A stretch of DNA of 64,000 nucleotides from an uncultured Lachnospiraceae bacterium. GTDB taxonomy: Bacteria; Bacillota; Clostridia; Lachnospirales; Lachnospiraceae. A model generated the notes under the pieces. That model ran no database searches and had not been told where the DNA came from. It was given only the letters and a program-made list of their open reading frames with translations. The position numbers and the translations under genes are program-made. Positions 43,911 through 52,996 of this stretch are shown one piece after another. Position 1 is the first letter of the stretch, and each line of letters opens with the position of its first letter. The stretch covers positions 50,240-114,239 of the forward strand of contig CALWLI010000039.1 in assembly GCA_944381485.1 (NCBI GenBank), given 5' to 3'.

Positions 43911-45685
43911 GCTTGACTATAGACAAAATAAATGTGTCTGTTAAAGAGGGCACGACAATAATGGAAGCCGCTGCCTCTGTAGGCATTGCTATACCACATC
44001 TTTGCTACTGGAAGGGCCTTAACGAGATAGCGGCCTGCCGAGTTTGTGTGGTTGAGGTAGAGGGCAAAGAGAGACTTATTACATCCTGTAACAATGTGGT
44101 TGAGGAGGGAATGGTAGTACACACCGACTCACCCAAGGTAAGGATGGACAGGAGACGTACAGTCCAGCTCATACTTTCACAGCACGACTGCAAGTGCGCT
44201 ACCTGTGTAAGGAGCGGAAACTGTACTCTCCAGACTATAGCAAACGACCTGAATATTCAGGATGTGAGATTCGGGGAGAGGCTTGAGTATCAGGAGTGGG
44301 ACAAAAACTTCCCCCTCATAAGAAATTCGGCAAAGTGCATCAAATGTATGCGCTGCATACAGGTCTGTGACAAGATACAGGGCCTTAATATTTGGGATCT
44401 CGAGGGCACAGGAGCCCGCTCAACTGTAAATGTTTCCGGAAACAGGACCATAGATGAGGCGGACTGCTCCCTCTGCGGACAGTGTATCACTCACTGCCCT
44501 GTGGGCGCCCTCAGAGAGAGAGACGATACAAAGAAGCTCTGGCAGGCTATAGAGGATCCCAACAAGGTGGTAGTGGTCCAGGTGGCACCTGCCGTAAGAG
44601 CGGCTTGGGGAGAGTCCCTGGGACTTACAAGGGAGCAGGCTACAGTCGGCAAGATATTTGACGCTCTCAAAAAGATGGGCGTTGACTATGTGTTTGACAC
44701 TACCTTCTCCGCAGATCTCACCATCATGGAGGAGGCCAACGAGTTCATAAAGCGCTTCACATCGGGAGAGTTCAAGGAGAGACCTATGTTCACCTCCTGC
44801 TGCCCCGGATGGATAAGATTTATAAAGAGCCAGTACCCTCATCTTGTAAAGAACCTTTCAACAGCAAAGAGCCCTATGCAGATGTTCGGAACTGTTATAA
44901 AGACCTACTTTGCTCAGAGCATAGGCAGAAAGCCGGAGGACATATACTCTGTGGCTGTAATGCCCTGTGTTGCCAAGAAGGGTGAGAGAAATATGGAGCT
45001 TTATGTGGATGAGTTTGCAGGCTTCGACACAGACTGCGTTATCACCACAAGAGAGCTGGACAGGATGATAAGGACAGCTCATCTGCTTCCTGCAGGCCTT
45101 AAGGACATAGAGCCCGACAGACTCATGAAAGACGGCTCCGGAGCGGGAGTTATATTCGGAGCTACAGGCGGAGTTATGGAGGCCGCCTTAAGGACAGCTT
45201 ACTTTACACTCACAGGAAATAACGCTGAGCCTGATGCCTTCAAGGTAGTGAGAGCTCAGTGTCAGGAGTCGGAGGTTCAGGAGGCTGAATTCGAGATAAA
45301 CGGAATTAAGCTCAGAGTAGCTGCTGTGAGCGGACTCGGAAATACAAGGAGGCTCATCAACAAGATAGAGAGGGGAGAAGCCCACTATGACTTTGTAGAG
45401 GTCATGGCCTGTCCCGGAGGCTGCGTCGGAGGAGGCGGACAGCCCATACATGACGGCTATGAGATGGCCTTTGAGAGAGGAAAGAACCTTTACTTCATAG
45501 ACAGAGGAATGAATCTCAGATACTCCCACGAAAACGCCGACGTAAAGAAGCTCTACGAGGATTACCTGGGAGAGCCCTGCGGACATAAGGCCCACCACCT
45601 TCTTCACACGGATCACAATGCCTGGGAAATGCCCAAGGCTCCGGAGAGGGACAGGAACGGACGTCCTCTGGGAAGAAACATCTGA
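43904..45685 (+). CDS. hydA: [FeFe] hydrogenase, group A (probably A2)
   Basis: A 593-residue catalytic subunit that makes or uses H2 in the cytoplasm. Order: 2Fe-2S domain (1-75, CYWKGLNEIAACRVCVVE), His-Cys 4Fe-4S segment (HDCKCATCVRSGNC), two 4Fe-4S clusters (CIKCMRCIQVC and CSLCGQCITHC), then the H-cluster domain with TSCCPGW (Cys299/300), MPCVAKKGE (Cys355) and MACPGGCVGGGGQP (Cys503, Cys507). The small C-terminal domain holds EPCGHKAHHLLHTDH. Pairing with a GltD-like gene is the mark of the glutamate-synthase-linked type in published hydrogenase classes. No maturase genes are in the window. Confidence 0.95.
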   Translation: MVSLTIDKINVSVKEGTTIMEAAASVGIAIPHLCYWKGLNEIAACRVCVVEVEGKERLITSCNNVVEEGMVVHTDSPKVRMDRRRTVQLILSQHDCKCATCVRSGNCTLQTIANDLNIQDVRFGERLEYQEWDKNFPLIRNSAKCIKCMRCIQVCDKIQGLNIWDLEGTGARSTVNVSGNRTIDEADCSLCGQCITHCPVGALRERDDTKKLWQAIEDPNKVVVVQVAPAVRAAWGESLGLTREQATVGKIFDALKKMGVDYVFDTTFSADLTIMEEANEFIKRFTSGEFKERPMFTSCCPGWIRFIKSQYPHLVKNLSTAKSPMQMFGTVIKTYFAQSIGRKPEDIYSVAVMPCVAKKGERNMELYVDEFAGFDTDCVITTRELDRMIRTAHLLPAGLKDIEPDRLMKDGSGAGVIFGATGGVMEAALRTAYFTLTGNNAEPDAFKVVRAQCQESEVQEAEFEINGIKLRVAAVSGLGNTRRLINKIERGEAHYDFVEVMACPGGCVGGGGQPIHDGYEMAFERGKNLYFIDRGMNLRYSHENADVKKLYEDYLGEPCGHKAHHLLHTDHNAWEMPKAPERDRNGRPLGRNI

Positions 45686-45737
45686 TTTTATGAGCTGAAG
45701 CAACAGTAAAAAACTTCATATAAAGCTTAAAATTCAG

Positions 45738-45797
45738 TTGACAAAAATTAAAATATTTACTATTATAGATAAGCACTGTCATGAGATAGTGCTTATC
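45738..45797 (+). promoter_or_regulatory. tRNA-Arg/tRNA-His promoter with downstream palindrome
   Basis: TTGACA at 45738-45743, 17 bases, TATTAT at 45761-45766. GATAAGCACT (45768-45777) and AGTGCTTATC (45788-45797) form a perfect 10-bp inverted repeat across the expected start site. Confidence 0.65.
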
Positions 45798-45812
45798 TTA
45801 TTGAAGATAAGT

Positions 45813-45886
<74 letters not shown>

Positions 45887-45968
45887 TTTGGATTAAAGTG
45901 CTGCTTGTGGGCAACATATGGGGCGCAAGCCTTGACAGAGGTTGGAACTCAGCGGCCGTAATCAATAT

Positions 45969-46043
45969 GGTGGGTATAGCACAGTTGGCTAGCGCGTCAG
46001 ATTGTGGCTCTGAAGGTCGTGGGTTCGAGTCCCATTACCCACC
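45969..46043 (+). tRNA. tRNA-His (anticodon GTG)
   Basis: GTGGGTA pairs with TACCCAC, and an extra G at -1 faces C73, the tRNA-His identity pair. The anticodon loop is TTGTGGC. It is 82 bases after tRNA-Arg with no terminator between. Confidence 0.95.
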
Positions 46044-46045
46044 CT

Positions 46046-46100
46046 AAAAAAGCTTGAAGTAAGGATGATTGCAAAGATCTCCCTGCTTCAAGCTTTTTTT
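46046..46100. terminator. Terminator after tRNA-His, shared with pepT
   Basis: AGCTTGAAG (46051-46059) pairs with CTTCAAGCT (46086-46094), flanked by A and T runs on the two sides, so it works in both directions. Confidence 0.85.
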
Positions 46101-46126
46101 CGCTTAAAATCCTATATTCGATCCCT

Positions 46127-47371
46127 TTACTCTGAAAACAGACGTACCAGGTTTTTAAGTATCTCCACGATAGTATCCATGGACTGAACAGAAACAAATT
46201 CATGCCTGCCGTGACCGAGCTGCCCTCCCGCACAGAGGTTGGGGCAGGGAAGCCCCATATAGGACAGGCGGCAGCCGTCTGTACCGCCCCTTATAGGCTC
46301 GCTTTTAGGCAGGGCACCTCCCTCTGTTATGGCCTTTTCGGCGTTTAAAATCAGCTCGGGATAAGGAGTGATCATGTCAAGCATATTTGAGTAGCTGTCT
46401 TTAAAGGTCAATTCCACAGTGCCGTCACCATACTTCATATTGATGAAATCCGCGACAGAGGAGATGAAGGCTTTTCTTTTTTTGAAGCCCTCATCCGAGA
46501 AATCCCTAATCAGATACTCAAGGACAGTGCATTCCACCTTGCCCTTTATGGAATTCAGATGATAGAAGCCCTCTCTGCCCTCGGTATTTGCAGGCGTTTC
46601 GTCGGCAGGTATCATATTTTGGAACTCCACGGCTATAAGAGCGGAGTTTTTCATGGCTCCCTTTGCGTAGCCGGTGTGAGCGCTTATGCCTCTGAAAGAC
46701 AAAACAGCGGTGGAGGCGTTGAAGTTCTCGTACTGTATGTCTCCCACAGCTCCTCCGTCAACAGTATAACCGTAGGAGGCTCGTATAGCCTCGGTGTCTA
46801 TGTGATCGGCGCTGCGGCCTATCTCCTCATCAGGGGTAAAGCATATGCTGAGAGGAGGGTGAGGGAAGGTGGGCTCGCTCTTTAGAAATTCCACAAGAGT
46901 CATTATCTCTGCAATGCCCGCCTTGTTGTCTGCGCCCAAAAGGGTAGAGCCGTCAGTTACGATGAGATCCTGTCCGACATAATTTTTTAACATGGGATAG
47001 GCTGATACTCTTGTGTATACGGCATCTTTTTCGGGAACATCTTCCCCGGAAAGACGTATGTCCTCTCCTGTGTAATTTTTTATTATCCTTGCCTTTATGT
47101 CGGCTCCTGACATATCAGGGGCAGTGTCCATGTGAGAGATGAGAGCCAAGGCAGGAAGAGCTTCACTTCCCTTTGAAGCGGGAATATGCCCGTAAACATA
47201 GCCGTATTCATCCATGTATGCATCCTGCACTCCCAGGTCTTTGAGTTCTGAGGCAAGTGCAGCTCCCAGGAGCTTCTGCTTTGGAGTAGATGGAACAGAG
47301 GAAATAGGAGCACTGCTGTCGGATTGGGTGTCATAACTTATATATTTTAAAAAGCGTTCATAGGCTCGCAT
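46127..47371 (-). CDS. pepT: Peptidase T (tripeptide aminopeptidase)
   Basis: A 414-residue M20B dizinc enzyme that removes the N-terminal residue of tripeptides in the cytoplasm. Ligands: ISHMDTAPDMSG (His, catalytic Asp), GADNKAGIA (bridging Asp), FTPDEEIGRSAD (catalytic Glu) and a terminal His in LGHGRHEF; the family segment YTVDGGAVGDIQYENFNA and the lid domain are present. Length is normal. Together with the two PepV-type genes it indicates peptide use. Confidence 0.94.
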   Translation of the reverse strand: MRAYERFLKYISYDTQSDSSAPISSVPSTPKQKLLGAALASELKDLGVQDAYMDEYGYVYGHIPASKGSEALPALALISHMDTAPDMSGADIKARIIKNYTGEDIRLSGEDVPEKDAVYTRVSAYPMLKNYVGQDLIVTDGSTLLGADNKAGIAEIMTLVEFLKSEPTFPHPPLSICFTPDEEIGRSADHIDTEAIRASYGYTVDGGAVGDIQYENFNASTAVLSFRGISAHTGYAKGAMKNSALIAVEFQNMIPADETPANTEGREGFYHLNSIKGKVECTVLEYLIRDFSDEGFKKRKAFISSVADFINMKYGDGTVELTFKDSYSNMLDMITPYPELILNAEKAITEGGALPKSEPIRGGTDGCRLSYMGLPCPNLCAGGQLGHGRHEFVSVQSMDTIVEILKNLVRLFSE

Positions 47372-47499
47372 ATATTATTTGCCTTTCTCTTTTTGATTTT
47401 CGTATAATTCATAACCGGCTGAGCAGAAAGGATCTGACAGCCGGTTACAATATTGATCTCCTTAAAAAATATCATCTGATCATAAAAATATACTATCTG

Positions 47500-48003
47500 T
47501 TATTTCTTCTTGCGGAAGTGAAGACGGCATACTCCGTCACCTGCAGCTATAGTCTTCTCTATATCCAGATCAAGACCCATCTGATCGGCTATACCGCGAT
47601 CTCCGTCCATAGCCATGTCGCAGAGGAGCTCCAGCTCCTCGCCGCTGTAGCCGAGCTTTTCCCAAGCCTGAACCAGAGGGCACTGATGGAACTCGGCCAC
47701 TAATTCATCGTGATCCGCCTCCAACACGTCGATCTCCATATTTTTTGCGCCCTGTCCCGAGAAGAATACCTTTCCGAAATCTGCAGCGCTTTCGGGATCC
47801 TGACATTTGGGCTTATAAAGTGTCTCTCCATGTATATGGCCGCATTTGCTTATTGCTTCACGGCACATCTTCTCCGCATCCAATCCCATCTTCTTTGCCT
47901 CTGCATAGAGAAGAGCCATCCAAGTAGCACGGTGTTCTACAGCTCCTCTGCAGGCTAAGGTGGCATCATCGGTAAATCTAGGCTCATTATGTTTAATTGA
48001 CAT
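47500..48003 (-). CDS. L-2-amino-thiazoline-4-carboxylate hydrolase-like protein
   Basis: A 167-residue protein that matches by eye the ATC-hydrolase-like family (PF14196), including a central Cys/His stretch FHQCPLVQAWEKLG and ending IEKTIAAGDGVCRLHF. The name comes from a Pseudomonas enzyme that opens a thiazoline ring on the way to cysteine; most family members have no tested activity. The start is taken as the second ATG of ATGAAAATG, because AGGAGG stands 8 bases before it. It is divergent from the peptide-transporter operon. Confidence 0.7.
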   Translation of the reverse strand: MSIKHNEPRFTDDATLACRGAVEHRATWMALLYAEAKKMGLDAEKMCREAISKCGHIHGETLYKPKCQDPESAADFGKVFFSGQGAKNMEIDVLEADHDELVAEFHQCPLVQAWEKLGYSGEELELLCDMAMDGDRGIADQMGLDLDIEKTIAAGDGVCRLHFRKKK

Positions 48004-48099
48004 TTTCATATCCTCCTGAAAAATAAATAAAGTATTTATCTGCGGTGCGATTAATCGACCCGGATACACCGCCCAAATACATGATTTTTAATATATACT

Positions 48100-48237
48100 C
48101 ACACATTTGATTTGGAATGTCAACCGCAAGTCATTAGTCAATATAGTAGAAAAAATAGGCAAAAAATATACAGCATTTACAAAAATAATAAATGTGTGTT
48201 GTGATACATTGACATATTTTACAAAGGCTGATAATAT
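48100..48237. promoter_or_regulatory. Divergent promoter region of the peptide-uptake operon
   Basis: Rightward: TTGACA at 48209-48214, 17 bases, TAATAT at 48232-48237. The -35 lies in a palindromic AATGT...ACATT (48191-48210). Leftward: a TTGACA on the minus strand at 48116-48121 with a poorer -10. AAATGTGTG occurs once on each strand (48190-48198 plus, 48100-48108 minus), a possible common operator. The rest of 48004-48324 holds nothing recognised. Confidence 0.5.
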
Positions 48238-48324
48238 CAGTAATATTATTAACGACATGATCAACAGCTTTTTGTCGCTGACCTTAAGCTGTGACTGACG
48301 CCTTGCACAGGAGGGGAAAATGAT

Positions 48325-49278
48325 ATGACGAAATATGTTATTAAACGCCTGTTGATTGCGATTCCTACCTTTTTCGGAATTACGATCCTTGTCTACTTTC
48401 TGTCTTCGCTGGCACCGGGAAGCCCGCTGGAAATGCTGATGGCCGATCCCATGGCTACCAAAGAAGACATGGAAGCCCTGAGGGCACAGATGGGACTGGA
48501 CCAGCCGGTGATCATACAGTATCTGAGGTGGCTGCAAAACCTGTTCCAGGGGAATCTGGGAACCTCTTACAGGACGAATCTTCCTGTAATGGGTATGGTC
48601 CTTGAGAGACTGGGACCTACGCTGATCCTGACCATAGCGTCAACAGTGCTGTCTGTTCTGATCGCGGTCCCTCTGGGAATAGTTTCAGCCTACAAGCCCT
48701 ACTCTCCCTGGGATTATATATCGTCAGGCCTTTCATTTATAGGAGCATCGACTCCTACATTTTTTACAGGCCTTGTATTCATCTATGTGTTTGCGGTCAA
48801 GGTAGGGATACTTCCTATGGGAGGAATGTATGACTCCGGAATAGAGACCTTGGGCTCAATGGTGAGACACCTGATACTTCCCTGTTTGACCCTGACAGTC
48901 TTTAATGTGGGAAGTATTTTGAGACAGACAAGGGGAAGCATGATGGAAGTCTTCTCAGAAGACTATATAAGGACAGCGAGAGCAAAGGGACTTATGGAAC
49001 TCAGGGTAATAATCGTACACGGACTGAGGAATGCACTTATACCTGTAGTTACAGTGCTGAGTACAATGATACCCTTCCTGTTCGGCGGAGCTGTGGTAGC
49101 TGAGCAGGTGTTCAGCTGGCCCGGCCTGGGAAGCCTCATGGTACAGTCCATAAACTCCAGAGATTACCCCACTATCATGGGCATCACAGTGGTGATCGCC
49201 GCAGCGGTTCTTCTGGGAAATATTATTACAGATATTATCTACAGTATTTTGGATCCTAAGATCAGAGAGAGTCGATAG
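48325..49278 (+). CDS. Peptide ABC transporter permease (DppB/OppB type)
   Basis: A 317-residue permease with six helices; it opens with the family motif TKYVIKRLLIAIPTFFGITI (as the residues after Met) and has ARAKGLMELRVIIVHGLRNAL, the EAA loop that meets the ATPase. First gene of a five-gene transporter, in the order B-C-A-D-F. AGGAGGGG is 9 bases before ATG 48325. Confidence 0.94.
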   Translation: MTKYVIKRLLIAIPTFFGITILVYFLSSLAPGSPLEMLMADPMATKEDMEALRAQMGLDQPVIIQYLRWLQNLFQGNLGTSYRTNLPVMGMVLERLGPTLILTIASTVLSVLIAVPLGIVSAYKPYSPWDYISSGLSFIGASTPTFFTGLVFIYVFAVKVGILPMGGMYDSGIETLGSMVRHLILPCLTLTVFNVGSILRQTRGSMMEVFSEDYIRTARAKGLMELRVIIVHGLRNALIPVVTVLSTMIPFLFGGAVVAEQVFSWPGLGSLMVQSINSRDYPTIMGITVVIAAAVLLGNIITDIIYSILDPKIRESR

Positions 49279-49289
49279 GAGGTACGACG

Positions 49290-50171
49290 ATGGAAAAGAA
49301 AGAAAGAATAAAAAAAGACTCGTACAGCCGCGACGTCCTGAAAAAGTTTTCACAGCACAAGCTGGCTATGTTGGGAATGACGATCATAGCTGTTGAAGTT
49401 CTCTTGGTGATACTCCTTCCAATGGTGATGGAGCTTGACCCCTATACCTCGGATGTGCTTAATTTCAGCGCGGCTCCCGGGCCCGGACATATCTTGGGAA
49501 CAGATGATACAGGAAGAGATCTCTTTGCGAGACTTGTGTACGGTGGAAGAGTATCTCTGATGGTTGGACTGCTCTCGGCTATTATCAGCTTAATGATAGG
49601 TGTGCCCCTGGGACTTGTTGCAGGATATTACAAGGGCATATGGGAGACAGTGATAATGAGGCTTGCGGACATCTTCATGTCCTTCCCCTCAATGATACTT
49701 ATACTGGTCCTCGTCTCCGTATTCGATCCCTCTGTGTGGACCATAATCTTCGTTATCGGAATTCTGGGATGGACAGATTTTGCTAAGCTGATATACGGAA
49801 ATGTGCTATCCGTCCGTGAGAAGGAGTATGTGGAGTCTGCAAGGGCAGTAGGTACCAAGGACCTCCCTATACTTATAAAGTACGTGATACCTAATGCCTT
49901 TGCCCCCATACTCATCAATTTCACCTTCAGGACAGCCCAGGCAATAATACAGGAGTCCTCCCTGAGCTTTTTGGGAATGGGAGTTCAGCCCCCGGAAGCT
50001 TCATGGGGAAATATCCTTTACGCGGCTCAGTCCATAACAGTACTTTCCACACGCCCTTGGATGTGGGTGCCTGCAGGAATACTTCTGGTACTCACAGTCT
50101 CAAGTATCAACTTTATCGGTGACGGTATGAGGGATGCTCTGGATTCAAGGACAAAAATAAGAAAAAAATAA
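49290..50171 (+). CDS. Peptide ABC transporter permease (DppC/OppC type)
   Basis: A 293-residue partner permease: a basic N-terminus, HILGTDDTGRDLFARLVYGG (the OppC hallmark), five or six helices and the EAA loop SARAVGTKDLPILIKYVIPN. It begins 11 bases after the B gene with an AGGAGGT site. Confidence 0.94.
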   Translation: MEKKERIKKDSYSRDVLKKFSQHKLAMLGMTIIAVEVLLVILLPMVMELDPYTSDVLNFSAAPGPGHILGTDDTGRDLFARLVYGGRVSLMVGLLSAIISLMIGVPLGLVAGYYKGIWETVIMRLADIFMSFPSMILILVLVSVFDPSVWTIIFVIGILGWTDFAKLIYGNVLSVREKEYVESARAVGTKDLPILIKYVIPNAFAPILINFTFRTAQAIIQESSLSFLGMGVQPPEASWGNILYAAQSITVLSTRPWMWVPAGILLVLTVSSINFIGDGMRDALDSRTKIRKK

Positions 50172-50248
50172 GGTGAAATAAAAGATCATTTCCCGGCTTC
50201 AGAGGACCGGGTATGTATAGATACAAAAAAGGAGGAAATAAAAAAGTT

Positions 50249-51919
50249 ATGAAGAAAAATTTGAAAAAGCTCACAGCATTGGCGCTGGTCCTTTCAATGG
50301 CTGCGCTGACAGCCTGTGGAGGATCCGGAAACGGAGGAGCTGCAGAGACTACTTCAGCGCAGGCTGACAGCTCTTCTCAGACTGAAGGTAATGCTTCGTC
50401 AGGAGAAAAAGTAGTAACTATAGCTCAGACCGGAGACTGGGATACTTTCATGCCCATGAACACTACAAACTCCGGAGCTGACAACGTAAACGAGCTTATG
50501 TTCGACCGACTGATGATCATAAACACAGACGGAACCTTTGAGCCCAGACTTGCTGACAGCTGGGAGACAAATGAAACTCAGGATAAGATAATCTATCATC
50601 TCAATGAAAATGCCAAGTGGCAGGACGGCGAGCCTGTGACAGCTGACGATGTGGTATACAGCGCTCAGGTGGCTTCATCTTCAGAATTCAATTATCTCCG
50701 CCGTATCCGCATGCAGTATTTTGCAGGAACAGATGAGACCGGTATGGAGCTTTCAACCGATTCCATAGAGGTTAAGGCATTGGATGAGCATACTGTGGAA
50801 TTCACACTGAAGGAGCCCATGGATCCTTCGATCGTGTACGCCATGGTAAACCGTGATTTCTTCATTATACCTAAGCATCTTTTGTCGGAAATATCAGATG
50901 CTGATCTCGTGAACGCTGAATTCTGGCAGTCACCTGTAGGCTCGGGCCCCTGTGTTTTTGAGAGCACGATCTCAGGAGAGAGCATTCAGTTTACAGCAAA
51001 CAAGGATTACTACCTTGGAGCACCTGACTTTGACAGACTGGTTGTAAAGAAGGTCCAGTCCTCCAACCTGCTTTCAGGACTTATGAGCGGTGAGATAGAT
51101 GCCCTCAGCGGCAACACCCAGATACCTCTCCAGGACTGGCAGGCAGCTAAGGAGACAGAGGGAGTTACAGCTCAGTCAGTTCCCACATATGCTTATCAGT
51201 ACATGGCTATGAACACATCAAGAGATTACATGACAAAAGAGATACGTCAGGCTATGAGCATGGCCATAAATAAGCAGGTTATAGTTGACCAGCTCCTTCA
51301 GGGCGAGGGACGTGTGGCCTTAGGCCCTCTTCCTGATGACCATCAGTATTATAATGAGGCTATAGAGTCTATGGAGCCCGTACAGTACGATCCTGAAAAG
51401 GCTGCTCAGATAGTAAAGGATGCCGGATGGGATGAGAGCCGCGAGCTTGATATGCTTGTATCAACAGGTAACGAGGTTCGTGAAAAAGCCGCTATCTTGA
51501 TCCAGCAGGATCTTCAGAAGATAGGAATCAAGACAAAGATCCAGACTCTTGACTTCCCTACCCTTCTTACTAACGCAAGAAACGGAGATTATGACATATG
51601 CTTCATCGGTTCCGCAGGTTCAGTAGATCCTTCTGAGAGCGTACCCAACATAACTGTCGGCTATATGAACAACTTCACACAGCTTACAGATCCCGCTCTC
51701 GGACTGCTCGGAGAGTCAGGAGCCAAAGAGATAACATTTGAAGCAAGAAAAGCAATTTATGATGAGTATCAGGAGATGATCGTGGACTGGATGCCTATGG
51801 CCTTCCTGTACTTTACAAATGACCTGTTTGCATATAATTCAGATATTGAAAATGTTCGTCCTGAGAATCTCGACTACAATGTAAATAAGCTTGTATGGGA
51901 GTGGAAGGTAAACAAATAA
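50249..51919 (+). CDS. Peptide ABC transporter substrate-binding lipoprotein
   Basis: A 556-residue family-5 binding protein. The signal peptide ends LTAC (Cys23), a Ser/Gly/Glu linker follows, and the binding fold has MLMFDRLM-like NVNELMFDRLMII, YHLNENAKWQDGEPVTADDV and the later FPTLLTNARNGDYD. ATG 50249 is taken because the signal peptide starts there; the frame reaches 50213. Ligand size and identity cannot be told from sequence alone. Confidence 0.92.
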   Translation: MKKNLKKLTALALVLSMAALTACGGSGNGGAAETTSAQADSSSQTEGNASSGEKVVTIAQTGDWDTFMPMNTTNSGADNVNELMFDRLMIINTDGTFEPRLADSWETNETQDKIIYHLNENAKWQDGEPVTADDVVYSAQVASSSEFNYLRRIRMQYFAGTDETGMELSTDSIEVKALDEHTVEFTLKEPMDPSIVYAMVNRDFFIIPKHLLSEISDADLVNAEFWQSPVGSGPCVFESTISGESIQFTANKDYYLGAPDFDRLVVKKVQSSNLLSGLMSGEIDALSGNTQIPLQDWQAAKETEGVTAQSVPTYAYQYMAMNTSRDYMTKEIRQAMSMAINKQVIVDQLLQGEGRVALGPLPDDHQYYNEAIESMEPVQYDPEKAAQIVKDAGWDESRELDMLVSTGNEVREKAAILIQQDLQKIGIKTKIQTLDFPTLLTNARNGDYDICFIGSAGSVDPSESVPNITVGYMNNFTQLTDPALGLLGESGAKEITFEARKAIYDEYQEMIVDWMPMAFLYFTNDLFAYNSDIENVRPENLDYNVNKLVWEWKVNK

Positions 51920-51973
51920 CAATATCCGATGTAGCCTAAGGTATCGATTACAAGAAAAGTGAGGGATTCTGAA

Positions 51974-52996
51974 ATGTCCGAAAAGCTGATAGAGGTAAAA
52001 GATTTAAAGACACAGTTTAACGGAAAAAACGGTATTGTGACTGCTGTTGACGGCGTATCATTCTCTGTGGGGAAAGGCAGGACTCTGGGAATAGTGGGCG
52101 AATCAGGATGCGGCAAGAGCGTGACATCCATGTCCATTTTAAGGCTGATTCCGGCTGTATCAGGAAAAGTTGCGGGAGGAGAGATCCTCTTTGAAGGGGA
52201 GGACCTCCTTAAGAAAAGTGAGAAGGAGATGCGCAGGATCCGTGGAAATGAGATCGCTATGATTTTTCAGGATTCCATGACAGGCTTAAATCCGGTTATG
52301 ACTGTCGGAAAGCAGCTTGTGGAAACGATACGGGCTCACAACAAGATAGATAAGGAAGCTGCGTGGAAGCGTGCGGAGGAGATGCTCGAGAAGGTAGGCA
52401 TCCCCTCCCCCGCCCAGCGGCTTAAGGAATTCCCCCATCAGCTTTCAGGAGGAATGAGACAGCGAGTTATGATCGCCATGGCTCTCTCCTGCAATGCGAA
52501 GCTTTTGATTGCAGACGAACCTACAACAGCCCTTGATGTGACTATCCAGGCTCAGATACTTGAACTGATGAATGAGCTGAAAAAGACAGACAAAACATCC
52601 ATCATGCTTATCACCCATGATATGGGAGTGGTGGCCGAGATGGCTGATGATGTCATGGTAATGTACGCCGGCAAGGAGGTTGAGTATGCGGATGCGAGGA
52701 GTGTTTTCAAAAATCCCCTTCATCCCTACACCAAAGGCCTCCTGGCATCAATACCGCGCCTGGATCAGGATGATGACAGGGAGCTGTACACAATAAAGGG
52801 AAGTGTGCCGGACCTGGATGATATGCCTGAAGGCTGTCGATTCTGCACAAGATGTCCTGAGGCAAAAGAGAGGTGTTGGAAGGAAAAGCCCGGCCTCTAT
52901 GATGTGGGAGGACACAAGGTACGCTGCTTTAAATATGAAAAGGGGGAAGTTTTAAACGGAGGTGAACAAGATGGAACAGAGTCAGGCACTGATTGA
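51974..52996 (+). CDS. Peptide ABC transporter ATP-binding protein (OppD type)
   Basis: A 340-residue ATPase: Walker A GESGCGKS, signature LSGGMRQR, Walker [13 protein letters not shown] and the C-terminal oligopeptide extension with Cys pairs ([15 protein letters not shown]), which holds a Fe-S cluster in some relatives. ATG 51974 is preferred to GTG 51959. It overlaps the F gene by 26 bases. Confidence 0.94.
   Translation: MSEKLIEVKDLKTQFNGKNGIVTAVDGVSFSVGKGRTLGIVGESGCGKSVTSMSILRLIPAVSGKVAGGEILFEGEDLLKKSEKEMRRIRGNEIAMIFQDSMTGLNPVMTVGKQLVETIRAHNKIDKEAAWKRAEEMLEKVGIPSPAQRLKEFPHQLSGGMRQRVMIAMALSCNAKLLIADEPTTALDVTIQAQILELMNELKKTDKTSIMLITHDMGVVAEMADDVMVMYAGKEVEYADARSVFKNPLHPYTKGLLASIPRLDQDDDRELYTIKGSVPDLDDMPEGCRFCTRCPEAKERCWKEKPGLYDVGGHKVRCFKYEKGEVLNGGEQDGTESGTD

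Noticed and set aside
48107-48298. 63-residue plus-strand ORF in the divergent promoter region
   Set aside because: It overlaps the TTGACA-17-TAATAT promoter, has no ribosome site and an AT-driven composition.
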